From contig JAIVJZ010000045.1 in the NCBI GenBank assembly GCA_020199775.1, positions 29,538 through 93,537 on the forward strand: DNA of 64,000 nucleotides, read 5' to 3'. This stretch comes from Acidobacteriota bacterium. Lineage in GTDB: Bacteria > Acidobacteriota > Blastocatellia > Pyrinomonadales > Pyrinomonadaceae. A model generated the notes under the pieces. The model was not told where the DNA came from. It searched no databases and saw nothing but the letters and a program-made list of their open reading frames with translations. The translations under genes and the position numbers were made by a program. The stretch's first letter is position 1; each line of letters opens with the position of its first letter. Shown here one piece after another: positions 7,352-16,621 of the stretch.

Positions 7352-7507
7352 TTACGAACACACTTTAACATCGAGTTGATAGTTAGAGCATGATTTACCT
7401 CGATTTTGTTCGTGAAATGCGATCTTGGAGGCTCCTAGACCTTGTCGACTGAAGCGCTGACTCCTGAAATCCTTCGCGGCTTCCGGGCCTAGGCACGGCG
7501 GGATAAA

Positions 7508-7537
7508 GGGGAGAGGGCGTTTGCGCACCCTCTCCCC
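7508..7537 (-). terminator. Terminator-like hairpin after the first DUF4142 gene
   Basis: A perfect 10-bp inverted repeat (GGGGAGAGGG at 7508-7517, CCCTCTCCCC at 7528-7537) lies 35 bp after the DUF4142 stop on the minus strand and is followed on that strand by TTTAT. Confidence 0.6.
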
Positions 7538-7571
7538 GGTGGACTTCACTAGGGCAGGCACTGGCGAGTAG

Positions 7572-8195
7572 TTACCTGCCCCCCCGCATGGGCATCATCG
7601 CCATGTGCATCTTCATGTCCATCTGGCGGACCATGTCGTAGTGCCGCTCGACGGCCGGTCGCATCTTCTCGGCGTAAGCCTCGAGATCACGGTTCTTGCC
7701 CATCTTGTCGTACATCATGAGCATGTCCACCATCATGGCGTGGCCCGCCATCTGGTGCTTGACGTAGGCCATGTCGAACTCCATCCCCGACAGCTTCGAC
7801 ATCCCATCCATCACCGCACGGTGGTGCGGGTCCAGCTCGGTCGGCAGAGTCATGCCCATCTTCTGGGCGATCTGCGCCAGCTCGGCGTTCGCCTTGGTGT
7901 GATCGGCCGCCGTCATCTGGGCGAAGCTCTTCACGTCGGGGCTTGTCGCGCGCTGGGCGACCATGTCCCACATCTTCATCTCGGCCATATTGGCGTGGGC
8001 GGCGTCCATCATGAACTTGTGGTCCATCACCTCCGCCGACATCTTCATGCCGTCGTGCTTACCCCCCATCTTTCCCATCTTGTCAGACTTGCCCGACCCG
8101 CCTTGGCCGCGGTTCATGTCCCCCTGTGCAAAGGCCAAACTTGCCAGTGCAAAGACCAGACAGGCGCCCAACGAAACAACAGTTTTAGCTCTCAT
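7572..8195 (-). CDS. DUF4142 secreted Met/His-rich protein
   Basis: A 207-residue protein with a clear signal peptide (VVSLGACLVFALASLAFAQ), then a Gly/Lys/Met-rich linker and a DUF4142 helical domain (about residues 55-190). Typical stretches are DHKFMMDAAHANMAEM, SFAQMTAADHTKAN and GMEFDMAYVKHQM. The domain has a ferritin-like four-helix layout. The high content of Met and His hints at metal (for example copper) contact, but this is inference. A strong hairpin lies downstream. A paralogue with a similar upstream region is found at 15172-15773. Confidence 0.85.
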   Translation of the reverse strand: MRAKTVVSLGACLVFALASLAFAQGDMNRGQGGSGKSDKMGKMGGKHDGMKMSAEVMDHKFMMDAAHANMAEMKMWDMVAQRATSPDVKSFAQMTAADHTKANAELAQIAQKMGMTLPTELDPHHRAVMDGMSKLSGMEFDMAYVKHQMAGHAMMVDMLMMYDKMGKNRDLEAYAEKMRPAVERHYDMVRQMDMKMHMAMMPMRGGR

Positions 8196-8364
8196 GATAC
8201 TTCTCCTTTATTACCCCTGGTTGATGAATTACCTTGCTGTGCCGGGGTTATGCCTCCGAGCAAGGCGAAAAACGGCAACGCCACGGCTGACGTCTGCCGT
8301 TGTTTGCTTCTTCCTAGCGCACCTCCCGTACGCCTCCTTCGCGCACGCTCAACTCACCCCTACT

Positions 8365-11300
8365 TCAGAAGCTGAAGCGCGTCTGTGCTTCGACGCGGCG
8401 GCCGTCCCCGGCGGTGGAGTATGGCTGGCCGAAGAAGGGGGAGCTGAGATTGCCTACGGGGGAGCCCAGGTTAGTGTGGTTGAACAGGTTCTGCACTTGG
8501 AGGGAGAACAGTAAATTGTAGCGTTCCTGCGCCCGCGCTGAAGCCCCGCGCGGCCCACCGCCGAAGCCGAACGTCTTGGTGACGCGGAGGTTGACGGAGA
8601 AGAAGCCTAGCCCTTCGCCGTAGTTGCGCGGGATCATCCGTTGCCCCGGCGCGGGCTCCGGGTCGAACGCTCCGAAGCGGGTGAAGACGATACCGGGTTT
8701 TGTCAGGTCGGTGGCGAAGGCGGGGCGCTCTGTAAACAATGAGTCGCCGTTCGTGTCGCGACCCGTGGTGATGTTGAACGGGTAGCCTGAAGAGGCGACG
8801 ACGAACGGGTTGAGGCGGAGGCCCCAGGGCGCGGTTAAAGAGCCGCCCGCGGAGAAGTGGTGGCGGATGTCTATCGCCGAGCGCCCGTACTCGGTGCTGA
8901 GGTCGTAGGTGTCAGCGGGGAAACTCTCTGCGCCGCCTGAGTCCGTGCTCGCTTTGTTTAGGACATAGGTCGCGAAAAACGTCAGGTTTCGGTTGAACCT
9001 GTTGTTGGCGGTGACGATCAACTGGTTCTGGTTGAAGGTGCCGCTCGACTCATATTGGAAGACGTTGCCGGCGCCCCCAAAGGGCCGCACCCCGCTGCCG
9101 CGCCGTCCGGGCACGAACGTTCCGGGCAGCGGCGCGTTGACGTTCCGCGAGCGGAGCACATGCAGCACGCGCGCCCTCAAGTAGGTAGCGGAGAGGGTGG
9201 TTTTGAAAGGCAGACGCCGCTCGACGCTCAACGAGGACTGGAGCGAATAGGGCGCGCGGAGGTCTTCGGCGACGCGCCTCGTGGTCTGCGGGACGGCGAA
9301 GGCCGTGAGCGTCGTGATTGAGGGCACGTCCCGGTATAAATCCAAAACGGTCGGATCAGAGACGATAAACTGCTGTTGATTCGTCCCGTTGAAGCGGTTG
9401 ACCTGAAGGGTGAGGTTTTCTCCGAAGCGCTCGTAGAAGAGGCCGAAGCCGCCGCGGATGACGGTTTTCGGCTGGCGCGCGCCGCCCGTGCCGGGCGCCC
9501 ACGCGAAGGCAAGGCGCGGCGCGAAATTCGTCCAGTCGCCGACGTTGCTCTGGGCCTCGTAACGCAGGCCTAAGCCGATGGTGAGGTTCGGGCGCAGCCG
9601 CCAGTCGTCTTGCAGGAAGCCGCCGAACTCCACTTGTCTGACACCCGCGAGAGGATTTCCGCCGGCAATGGAAAATTGCGTCGCGCCGCCGCCGCGCTCA
9701 CGAATTTCCGCGGGCGTGAGTTCCTGCCGTCCGAGCAGCACCGTGCGGCGGTAACGTTCGAGCGAGGTGATCGGCACGAATACGGGCTGACCGTTGGCAT
9801 CGCGCACCACTCCTCCGTTTGCATCAAGTTCGGGCGCGACGCCGCCGCCGAAGGTGAAGGTGCCGCCGAAGTTCTGCGGCGACACATCAGTGATCGAGAC
9901 GCCGCGCAGTCGCCCGCCCGCTTTGAATGCATGGCGGCCGAGCGCCCAGGAGGTGTAGTTCTGCAACTCCCAGCGATCCTCGTTGTTAAATGACACGCCC
10001 ACTTGCGCGCCACCGCCCGTGAAAGCGTCAATCACTCTGATCGTCGGAACGGAGTTGTCCCCTTCCCGCCTTCTCCGTGTGCGTGCGTACTGAAAGCGCG
10101 CCTCATTTACCACTTTGCCACTGAGCGCAGCCGTATCCGTCAGTTGCAAGGACTGTTCCGTGCCTGACCTGTCAAAGGCCCGCGAGGGCAATGATAAATC
10201 TCCGATACCCGCGTTCTTCAAAGTCGAACGCGAGAAGTTGTAGCGCGCCGTGAGCGTGTTGCTCCGGCCCAGTTGGTAATCGAAACGCGTGCCGATGTTT
10301 GTGAAGCATTGCGGCGTGCGCACCGTTTGACTGAACGGAGTGACACTGAAGGCCGTATCAAGGACGGTCGCGTTGATGACCGCGTTCTCGTCCGCCTCGT
10401 TGCGCTCGAAGTCGAGAAAGAAAGATGCTTTCTTTGCAATGACCGGGCCGCTGAAACTTCCGCCATAGAGACGCGACTGGAAGTGGGCGCGGTTCGGCGC
10501 AAAAGCGTTGCGCGCGTTCAGGCTCTCGTCGTTGAAGTTGAAGAACCCTTGACCCCGAAACTCGTCCGCGCCCGGTTTGGTCTGAACCTCCACGCGGCCA
10601 TAGCCCATTCGATCGTACTGGGCGGAGAAAGGGTTCTGGTTGACGCGAATCTCGCGGATGGAGTTTTTGGGCGGGAGGCGACCATCGGTAAACCCGTCCA
10701 CTAAGACCTGACCGCCACCGGGCCCGGCCAGCGATTGCACGGCCTCGGCGAGACCTTCGGGGTCGTCAGGCAGCGCGTCGAGGTCTGCGCCCCGGAGCAC
10801 GAGTGCGCCGGCGTTGTTATCAAGTTCCGTGCTCAACGGCGCTTCGGCGGCGACGGTTACTTGCTGATGCTCGAGCGCGACGCGCAGCGTGAGGTCGAGC
10901 GATTTACGTCCCCCGCCAAGTTCCACGTCGGCGTTTTCAGCGACGGCAAAGCCCGGCGCGGCGGCGCGCACGACGTACCTGCCGTCCGGGAGGCCGGAGA
11001 AGTTATAAGCTCCTTCCTCGTCGGTCGTGGCGACCAGTTGGGAGCCGTTTGCGCCTGCCAGCGCGACGGTAGCGCCCACGATCAAGGCCCCTAATTCGTC
11101 CGTGATCCGACCGCGCAACGCGCCTGTCCCACGCGGCGCAGCGCCAACTCCGCTCGCGGAAGTGGCCCGTGAGCGTTCCGGGCGCGGGGACGCATCGGCG
11201 CGTACACCGCTGCCGGTAATGTCGAGCACCAGGCGGTTGAAACTCTTCTGCGGCGCAACGGTCGCGCCTCCGCCGCTGTCAATGAAGATCTCGACGAAAG

Positions 11301-11718
11301 GCTCGCCGCCCCGCAACCCTGACGCGGTGCGCAAGCGGCGCACGAGCAGGCCTTCAATCGCGTAGCTGGGGAGCAGCAAGGAGCGCGCGCCGCGCACGCG
11401 CACGATAGTCTCATCGCCCCGCCTCTCCTGTTCGACGGCGCTTTCGGCCAGCGAGCTATCGGCGATCAACTCGACGCGAACCGCGCCGGCTTCATGGCTC
11501 ACGCTGAGGCGCACCAACTGTACCGGCGCGGCCGCCCGCGAAGAGACCGCCAGGAACACGGCGCCGACGAGTGCAAGGACTGCGAACGCCAGCACGCCGC
11601 CTGCGCCCAAAAGTCTGTGGCGTTTGTCCTGCCTAACGCTCCTCGCACCTGCTGCGTAGCGCATATCCTCATCACCCATGATGTCAACTTGAATTCGTTC
11701 TCGGCAGTGATGGCTCAT
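8365..11718 (-). CDS. Oar-like TonB-dependent outer-membrane receptor with AMIN-like and carboxypeptidase-regulatory domains
   Basis: A protein of up to 1117 residues. After a basic N-terminus and one hydrophobic segment (about 35-62) comes an AMIN-like beta region (about 67-170), then a CarboxypepD_reg-like domain (GRITDELGALIVGATVALAG, about 200-285), a plug region (EIRVNQNPFSAQYDRMGYGR) and a long beta-barrel ending in RFSF. This matches the Oar-like/TonB receptor class that is expanded in Acidobacteria. It probably sits in the outer membrane and takes part in uptake or surface attachment of large ligands. An AMIN module on such a receptor is unusual. The true start may be the ATG at 11679 or 11664; no clear ribosome-binding site decides it. 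Confidence 0.8.
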   Translation of the reverse strand: MSHHCRERIQVDIMGDEDMRYAAGARSVRQDKRHRLLGAGGVLAFAVLALVGAVFLAVSSRAAAPVQLVRLSVSHEAGAVRVELIADSSLAESAVEQERRGDETIVRVRGARSLLLPSYAIEGLLVRRLRTASGLRGGEPFVEIFIDSGGGATVAPQKSFNRLVLDITGSGVRADASPRPERSRATSASGVGAAPRGTGALRGRITDELGALIVGATVALAGANGSQLVATTDEEGAYNFSGLPDGRYVVRAAAPGFAVAENADVELGGGRKSLDLTLRVALEHQQVTVAAEAPLSTELDNNAGALVLRGADLDALPDDPEGLAEAVQSLAGPGGGQVLVDGFTDGRLPPKNSIREIRVNQNPFSAQYDRMGYGRVEVQTKPGADEFRGQGFFNFNDESLNARNAFAPNRAHFQSRLYGGSFSGPVIAKKASFFLDFERNEADENAVINATVLDTAFSVTPFSQTVRTPQCFTNIGTRFDYQLGRSNTLTARYNFSRSTLKNAGIGDLSLPSRAFDRSGTEQSLQLTDTAALSGKVVNEARFQYARTRRRREGDNSVPTIRVIDAFTGGGAQVGVSFNNEDRWELQNYTSWALGRHAFKAGGRLRGVSITDVSPQNFGGTFTFGGGVAPELDANGGVVRDANGQPVFVPITSLERYRRTVLLGRQELTPAEIRERGGGATQFSIAGGNPLAGVRQVEFGGFLQDDWRLRPNLTIGLGLRYEAQSNVGDWTNFAPRLAFAWAPGTGGARQPKTVIRGGFGLFYERFGENLTLQVNRFNGTNQQQFIVSDPTVLDLYRDVPSITTLTAFAVPQTTRRVAEDLRAPYSLQSSLSVERRLPFKTTLSATYLRARVLHVLRSRNVNAPLPGTFVPGRRGSGVRPFGGAGNVFQYESSGTFNQNQLIVTANNRFNRNLTFFATYVLNKASTDSGGAESFPADTYDLSTEYGRSAIDIRHHFSAGGSLTAPWGLRLNPFVVASSGYPFNITTGRDTNGDSLFTERPAFATDLTKPGIVFTRFGAFDPEPAPGQRMIPRNYGEGLGFFSVNLRVTKTFGFGGGPRGASARAQERYNLLFSLQVQNLFNHTNLGSPVGNLSSPFFGQPYSTAGDGRRVEAQTRFSF

Positions 11719-11767
11719 TCAGCTTCGACAGAATCTCACGATCATCGGCTATGAGTCGCACCCCGCA

Positions 11768-11977
11768 TCAGAATATGCCGGCAAGCTTTAGCAAAAGGGT
11801 GATCCCCATCAGTGCTAGAAAGGCCATAGCCACGTAGTACAGCCAAGACAGCGGCAGCTTGCCGCCGTAATGCCACCACTTGGCCGATCTGCTTAGCCGT
11901 TCAGAACAGCGGGGCAATACCGCTTCTGCCTGGTGCTCATCTGATGAAACCAACTGCCTGATGGACAAAATGCTCAA
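11768..11977 (-). CDS. Small hypothetical protein with one membrane helix
   Basis: A possible 69-residue protein whose C-terminal third is a strong hydrophobic helix (LYYVAMAFLALMGITLLL). The start would be a TTG and no ribosome-binding site is evident. It is not similar to anything I recognise and could be the tail of a decayed gene. Confidence 0.3.
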   Translation of the reverse strand: MSILSIRQLVSSDEHQAEAVLPRCSERLSRSAKWWHYGGKLPLSWLYYVAMAFLALMGITLLLKLAGIF

Positions 11978-12075
11978 GCGAGTTGGGCAGAAGCGATAGC
12001 ATTCCGGCCAACCCCGCTTGAGCAGCGAAGACTAGCCCTGCTTGCAGGACTGTCAGGCGCAAGTATCGTTAGAAC

Positions 12076-12486
12076 TTAGTTGCGGCGACCACCGTTGTTG
12101 CCGTTATTACCATTGTTGCCGTTGTTACCGTTGTTGCCGTTATTTCCGTTGTTGCCGTTGTTGCCGTTGTTGCCGCGTCCGTTGCCATGCCGGCCGCCGC
12201 CGCCGTTGCCGCCGCCGCCGTTGCCGTCGTCGTCGTCATCGTCGTCATCGTCGTCATCCTTGTCTTCCTTACCCTTGCAACGTTCGAGTCCGCCGCCATT
12301 AGCAAGACCAGTTTCGCTGGCACGGTCACATTGTTTCTCAGAGGCGCCCTTGCCGCCGCCATTGCCGCCGTTGCCGCCTTGGCCGCCACCATTACTGCCT
12401 TGGCCGTTACCGTTGGCGAAACCACCGACTGCCAGCGCCAACGTCATCACGAGCGCTGCGCACGTTAGAAATAGTTTACGAAGCAT
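12076..12486 (-). CDS. Secreted low-complexity Gly/Asn-repeat protein with a poly-Asp tract
   Basis: A 136-residue protein with a good signal peptide (LFLTCAALVMTLALAVGGFA), then Gly/Asn-rich sequence, a short unique stretch with two Cys (QCDRASETGLANGGGLERC), eleven consecutive Asp residues, and a C-terminal run of Asn-Asn-Gly triplets ending GGRRN. It carries an ATG start with an adjacent GGAG ribosome-binding site. An extracellular, cation-binding or matrix role is plausible because of the poly-Asp tract, but nothing more can be said. The repeats in the DNA make copy number likely to vary. Confidence 0.6.
   Translation of the reverse strand: MLRKLFLTCAALVMTLALAVGGFANGNGQGSNGGGQGGNGGNGGGKGASEKQCDRASETGLANGGGLERCKGKEDKDDDDDDDDDDDGNGGGGNGGGGRHGNGRGNNGNNGNNGNNGNNGNNGNNGNNGNNGGRRN
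12090..12176. repeat. 9-bp tandem repeat encoding Asn-Asn-Gly
   Basis: A run of imperfect copies of CCGTTGTTG on the plus strand (AAC-AAC-GGC sense codons on the minus strand) spanning roughly ten units. A second microsatellite of GTC triplets (12225-12258) encodes the poly-Asp tract. Confidence 0.8.
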
Positions 12487-12741
12487 CTTTAATTCTCCTT
12501 GGGTCCCTATGGTTAGTTCGGTGCCTGACGTTCAAGTGCAGCTTGACGAAAGGCAAAGTTTCTACGACCAAATCCAATCTGCTTCCGCACGCAGCAAATA
12601 GACGCATATCGGGGCACTGGAACAGCACCGCTCTCGATCTGTTTAGGATTCAGTGGAAGGAGGGTATCAGTTGAAAGGATCGGCGTATGTACGTTAAGGC
12701 TCAAAAGACTGTCCGTAAATTTACTTAATATGAGAGTGAAT

Positions 12742-12981
12742 TTACAGACACAAATCATCAGTGAAGAGGTCAACGTATCTACAGCTATCCTGCAACCATC
12801 CTTGCTGCAAAGCATAGCTCACAATATCTGCGCGAGTATGCAGATCGAGTTTTTCCATTAAGCGGGTCTTGTAAGTCTCGACCGTTCTCACGCTGATCGT
12901 GAGTTGATTTGCAATCTCTTTGTTGCTATGACCCCGGGCAATTAGGCGGAGCACCTCTGTCTCACGGTCACTTAAATTAAC
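12742..12981 (-). pseudogene. NarL/FixJ-type LuxR DNA-binding domain, receiver domain missing
   Basis: The frame encodes a complete LuxR helix-turn-helix (NLSDRETEVLRLIARGHSNK, then VRTVETYKTRLMEKL and RADIVSYALQQGW). Upstream the open frame continues only about 20 residues (ITGYTQGV) without a start or a receiver domain. It is therefore a 3' remnant of a response regulator. The 420 bp upstream to 13403 have no recognisable gene. Confidence 0.65.
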
Positions 12982-13403
12982 ACCCTGGGTATAACCTGTA
13001 ATGATTGCTTGCGAGCGTAACCTTCCACGATCTTGCCGGTCAACGCCGGGTCGGGGGGTTCTAGCCTTCGTGTTTCTAGCCTATGTCAGACAACTCTCCT
13101 GAGACTCAACGCCCTCTTTATTCTGAATCCCTAAAACCCGAGACAGTTTTCGGCGTCCATCGCCACGAGAGCAACTATTTAATCCAAGTTGCTAGTTATC
13201 AGACCTGTGTTAACTCTCTTTCACTTAGCGATGGGTAGTTCCGCTACTAGCAAAGTTGAAGGGGTATAGAGATGAAGGATTAAACTTCTGATATGCGCCC
13301 TGATGCGGCTGGAGACGGCGCTGGCAGGTGTTGACGAGTTTTAGCTGGTTTCTGCCAGGGGCCGAGCATGATGGTTCGTAAACGGGCGCTGCATTGTTGG
13401 CAT
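12982..13403. other. Intergenic stretch without recognised gene
   Basis: Both strands were read and no conserved frame or RNA motif was found. It separates the LuxR remnant from the 3' end of the HAF-repeat gene and may hold decayed coding sequence. Confidence 0.5.
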
Positions 13404-14858
13404 TTAAGGTATGCCGACCACGGGCGTGGCCTTAATGCTGAGGGGTGCCTTGTTGCTAGTAGCTCCTCGCGAGGTGATACTTAGTTGAAATTCACCACCC
13501 GCGGCGAGGCCATCGGGCAGACGGACGGTGATCTGTGTGAGCGATGGTAAATCCGGGACTATGTTGACGTGTTCTATCGCCAATTGGTGTGTTGCCCCAT
13601 CCGAGCCCTCGGCCCGGACAACAAGTTGCAGAGTCCCATCGTTCGGCACGAACTCGACGTTACGAGCGAAAAGCGTGATGCGCCTGCGCCCGTCAGCGCT
13701 GAAGTTGCGCGCAGTCGAAAGCGTGAAGGGATCGCGCTCAAAGGTGACGGAGTCTAGTGCGAGTGCCTTACCAGAGCCCGGCTCGGTGAGCAGCATGACG
13801 TGATCGCTGGGCGTGAGCATGAAGCCGCGCCCTTGGCCGTTCAATGTGCCGCGTCCGACGATCTGTCCGCGGCTGTTGATGTCCGTCGCCTCCTTCAAGA
13901 GCCAGCCGGAGTTCGCCGGGATGAGCGCGTTCAGATCACTCATCCGGCCGCCCTCGTAGATAAAAGCGTGCTCATCTTCTCGCGACCTCCAGCTCTGGCT
14001 CGAGACGCCGACGATCTGGCCGGCGTTGTTGATCGCCGTAGCGCCGCTGAAGGTGTGAGAGGGCAAGAGCGTGCCGAGGTCTTTCATTACGCCGCCGGCG
14101 TAGAGGAACGCGCGACCCGATCCGTCGTGGTTGCTCGAGACGCCGACAATCTGCCCGTGGTCGTTCAAGCCTCTGGGTCCCCCGGCGAGCGTGAAGAGCG
14201 AGAACGTGCCGTCGCGAGTGTCGTAGATGAACGCGCCGGAGCGTGAGGTGTCGCGGAAGACTCCCGTGATTTGGCCGACAGAGTTGACGGCGGCGACCCT
14301 GGTGCCCGCCACCCCCATCTTCGCGCTGATGTTTTCGAGCGGCCCACCGGCGGAGAAGAAAGCTTGCGCATCGCCGCTCATGTTTGGGGCAGGCCCGGGC
14401 GTGGTGGAGTTACCTACCGCACGGCCCGCTTCGTCGATGTCGAAGCCGAAGCTGTCGCGGCCCCCGAGCGTGCCGAGGATGGTGAACTGGCCGAGGCGGT
14501 AGATGAAGGCGCGCGACTTGGCGTTATGGCATTCGCCATTCACGATTTCGCAGATGAGAATAGTCCCGACGATCTGGCCGTGATTGTTGATGGCGTACGC
14601 CTCGGAGCTGCTGCTCTCAGGTGGGTTGATGATCTTTAACGTGCCGTCGTAAACGACAGCGAACCCCCTGCCGTTGATGATCGCCCTGCCCGCCACCTGG
14701 CCTACATCGTTAACGCCGCGTGGCTCGAACGCGCCGAGGTCGGTGACGGTGTAGCGCGGAGACTGCGCCGGGGCATCGAACACGCAGATGCAGGCCGCGA
14801 AAATCACGGCGACCAGAAGCTTGGTGAGAAGTTCGCGGCGGGCGTGGCACAGAGACAT
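13404..14858 (-). CDS. Extracellular HAF-repeat protein
   Basis: About 484 residues. A signal peptide (LLVAVIFAACICVFDAPAQ) is followed by at least six repeats of the HAF type, recognisable by INNHGQIVG, VNSVGQITG, LNDHGQIVG, INNAGQIVG and INSRGQIVG alternating with AFIY or AFLY. This probably makes a beta-propeller-like exported domain. The last 120 residues form a separate beta-rich domain. The ATG at 14858 is preferred because GTGAGG lies 10 nt upstream; a GTG at 14873 would add five residues. The function of HAF-repeat proteins is not established. Confidence 0.8.
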   Translation of the reverse strand: MSLCHARRELLTKLLVAVIFAACICVFDAPAQSPRYTVTDLGAFEPRGVNDVGQVAGRAIINGRGFAVVYDGTLKIINPPESSSSEAYAINNHGQIVGTILICEIVNGECHNAKSRAFIYRLGQFTILGTLGGRDSFGFDIDEAGRAVGNSTTPGPAPNMSGDAQAFFSAGGPLENISAKMGVAGTRVAAVNSVGQITGVFRDTSRSGAFIYDTRDGTFSLFTLAGGPRGLNDHGQIVGVSSNHDGSGRAFLYAGGVMKDLGTLLPSHTFSGATAINNAGQIVGVSSQSWRSREDEHAFIYEGGRMSDLNALIPANSGWLLKEATDINSRGQIVGRGTLNGQGRGFMLTPSDHVMLLTEPGSGKALALDSVTFERDPFTLSTARNFSADGRRRITLFARNVEFVPNDGTLQLVVRAEGSDGATHQLAIEHVNIVPDLPSLTQITVRLPDGLAAGGEFQLSITSRGATSNKAPLSIKATPVVGIP

Positions 14859-14873
14859 CAGGGGGTACCTCAC

Positions 14874-15171
14874 TACGTCTGAATTGTTGGTGTCTCGCTG
14901 GGACGGCTGTCGATTATACCAAAATGCGGTAGCTCACTGTGCAGATTCTGGTACAGGTGATCATAAGGTAGTTACCCGTGAATTCTGGGTATTCGTGTCA
15001 GGATCGGCGTAGCTGGCCGGCACCGCCGTGGCCTGCTTCAAATATATGCCTCAACGTCTGACTGGCACCATCATAGCATTCGGCAGGGGCATTATTTCTC
15101 CCGGAGTGAGAGGGACAGCACATGCCCCTCTCACTCTACTGGAATTCCATGCGCGAGTCGTTAGCCTACAG
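14874..15171. other. Intergenic stretch with a terminator-like inverted repeat
   Basis: AGTGAGAGGG at 15105-15114 and CCCTCTCACT at 15126-15135 form a 10-bp hairpin just after the second DUF4142 gene. It is analogous in place and sequence to the hairpin behind the first DUF4142 gene. No other feature was recognised. Confidence 0.5.
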
Positions 15172-15773
15172 CTAACTGCCGGCTCGCATGGGCATCGCAG
15201 CCATGTGCATTCTCATGTCCATCATCTTTGTCATTTCGTAATGTCTCTCGACTACGGGGAGCGTCTTTTTGGCATACGCCTTACTTCTCCGTCTTTGCTC
15301 GACTTGGCGTGCATGGCGTACATGTCCACGGCCAACGCGTGGTCGGCCATCTGGTGCTTGACGTAAGCCATATCGAACTCCATCCCCGATAGCTTCGACA
15401 TCCCATCCATCACCGCCCGGTGGTGCGGCCCAACATCCGTCGGCAGCGTCATGCCCTTCATCTGCGCCATCCGCATCAGATCATTGTTCGCCATGGTGTG
15501 ATGATCGATCATCATCTGGGCGAAATTCTTGACTTCGGGATTCGTCGCGCGCTCCTTCGCCATCTGTCCCATCCTGATCTCGGCCATATTTCCCATCGCG
15601 GCGTCCATGACGAACTTGTGATCCATGGCTTGCGCCGACATCGCCATCTGCTCCATCTTGTCCGGCTTTCCCATCCCGCCCTGAGTTTGATTCATATCTC
15701 TCTGGGCGAAGGTTAAACTCGCAAGAGTAAAAACCAGACAGGCACTCAACGAAACAACAGTTTTAACTTTCAT
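15172..15773 (-). pseudogene. Second DUF4142 secreted protein, single-base frameshift near the 3' end
   Basis: This is a paralogue of the gene at 7572-8195, with the same signal peptide type (VVSLSACLVFTLASLTFAQ) and near-identical core (HHRAVMDGMSKLSGMEFDMA). After SSKDGEV the frame breaks: GTAAGGCG stands where GTAAAGGCG would continue AYAKKTLPVVERHYEMTKMM and run to a TAG at 15172-15174, in parallel with the first copy. One base is missing near 15281-15284. As it stands the product would lose its last helix. The upstream region also resembles that of the first copy. Confidence 0.8.
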
Positions 15774-15964
15774 GATACCTTTTCTCCTTAGCTCGTTTGT
15801 TACGCCTTATTACTCCGAAGCCGTCCCCGGCAAGGCGAAAATTAGCAGCGTCACGTTTGACCTCTGCCGTTACTCACGTCTCAGCAGTTCAACGCCCGCG
15901 CGGATTACTTTGCGGATGACTCGTTGTGTCCCGACAGCGCAGCGGGTGCGCGTCGAAGTTAAAC

Positions 15965-16451
15965 TCAGGCCATTAGTGCAACCGCTTTACTCTCGATCCT
16001 TCCCGCGAAATAACCGACAGTGCGTGCCAGTCCTTCACGCAGAGGGATGCTGGGCTGCCAGCGGAGAAGTTGTTGCGCGTGCGTGATGTCGGGGCGGCGT
16101 TGTCTGGGGTCGTCTTGCGGCAGAGGATGGTGGCGCAGTCTCACCTCTGCGCCGCAGGCGCGCGCGACCTCCTCGGCTAACTCACGCATCGTGAACTCGC
16201 ACGGGTTGCCGATGTTGATGGGGTCGTGGACGCTTCTTCCCGCATCTGCTTGCTTCGCGTTCATCAGGCGGATCAGCCCTTCGACGAGATCGTCCACGTA
16301 GCAGAAGGAGCGCGTCTGCGTGCCCTCGCCGTAGATGGTCAACTCCTCGCCCCTGAGTGCCTGCACAGATCACCTCATGATCCGCCTCCAGCAGTCGTTC
16401 GCGGAGGTGCGACTCGATGAAGCCCGCCCCGCCCGTCACAAGTATTCTCAT
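15965..16451 (-). pseudogene. NAD-dependent sugar-nucleotide decarboxylase/epimerase with a large internal deletion
   Basis: The first 28 codons (MRILVTGGAGFIESHLRERL, ending HEVIC) are the Rossmann start of an extended SDR enzyme. Near 16363-16370 they join directly, out of frame, to the C-terminal third (ALRGEELTIYGEGTQTRSFC, then YVDDLVEGLIRLM, to RTVGYFAGRI at 15990). About 150-170 residues with the catalytic YxxxK are missing. The C-terminal wording is like UDP-glucuronate decarboxylase (UXS). Gly-to-Glu in the GAGFIG motif also points to decay. It lies at the downstream end of the exopolysaccharide locus. Confidence 0.75.
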
Positions 16452-16621
16452 TTCTTCCCCTTAATCCTTCCTTAATGTTTTCCCCGGACACGATGAGCAC
16501 ATCAAGTCCTGTCTCTTCGCCGTCTCAGGTTCGAGTTGGGTGAGCTAATCCGCTTGTGTTGGCTTGCGCCGGGATGTTCGCGGCGATTGTCCGACCGGCA
16601 TTCCCCTTGTGCCCTTCCGCT

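Noticed and set aside
7605..8375. His-rich plus-strand frame of 256 codons
   Set aside because: It is the complement of Met codons (CAT) in the DUF4142 gene; no independent evidence of coding.
12080..12601. Leu/Pro/Ser-rich plus-strand frame
   Set aside because: It is a shadow of the Asn-Gly and poly-Asp microsatellites.
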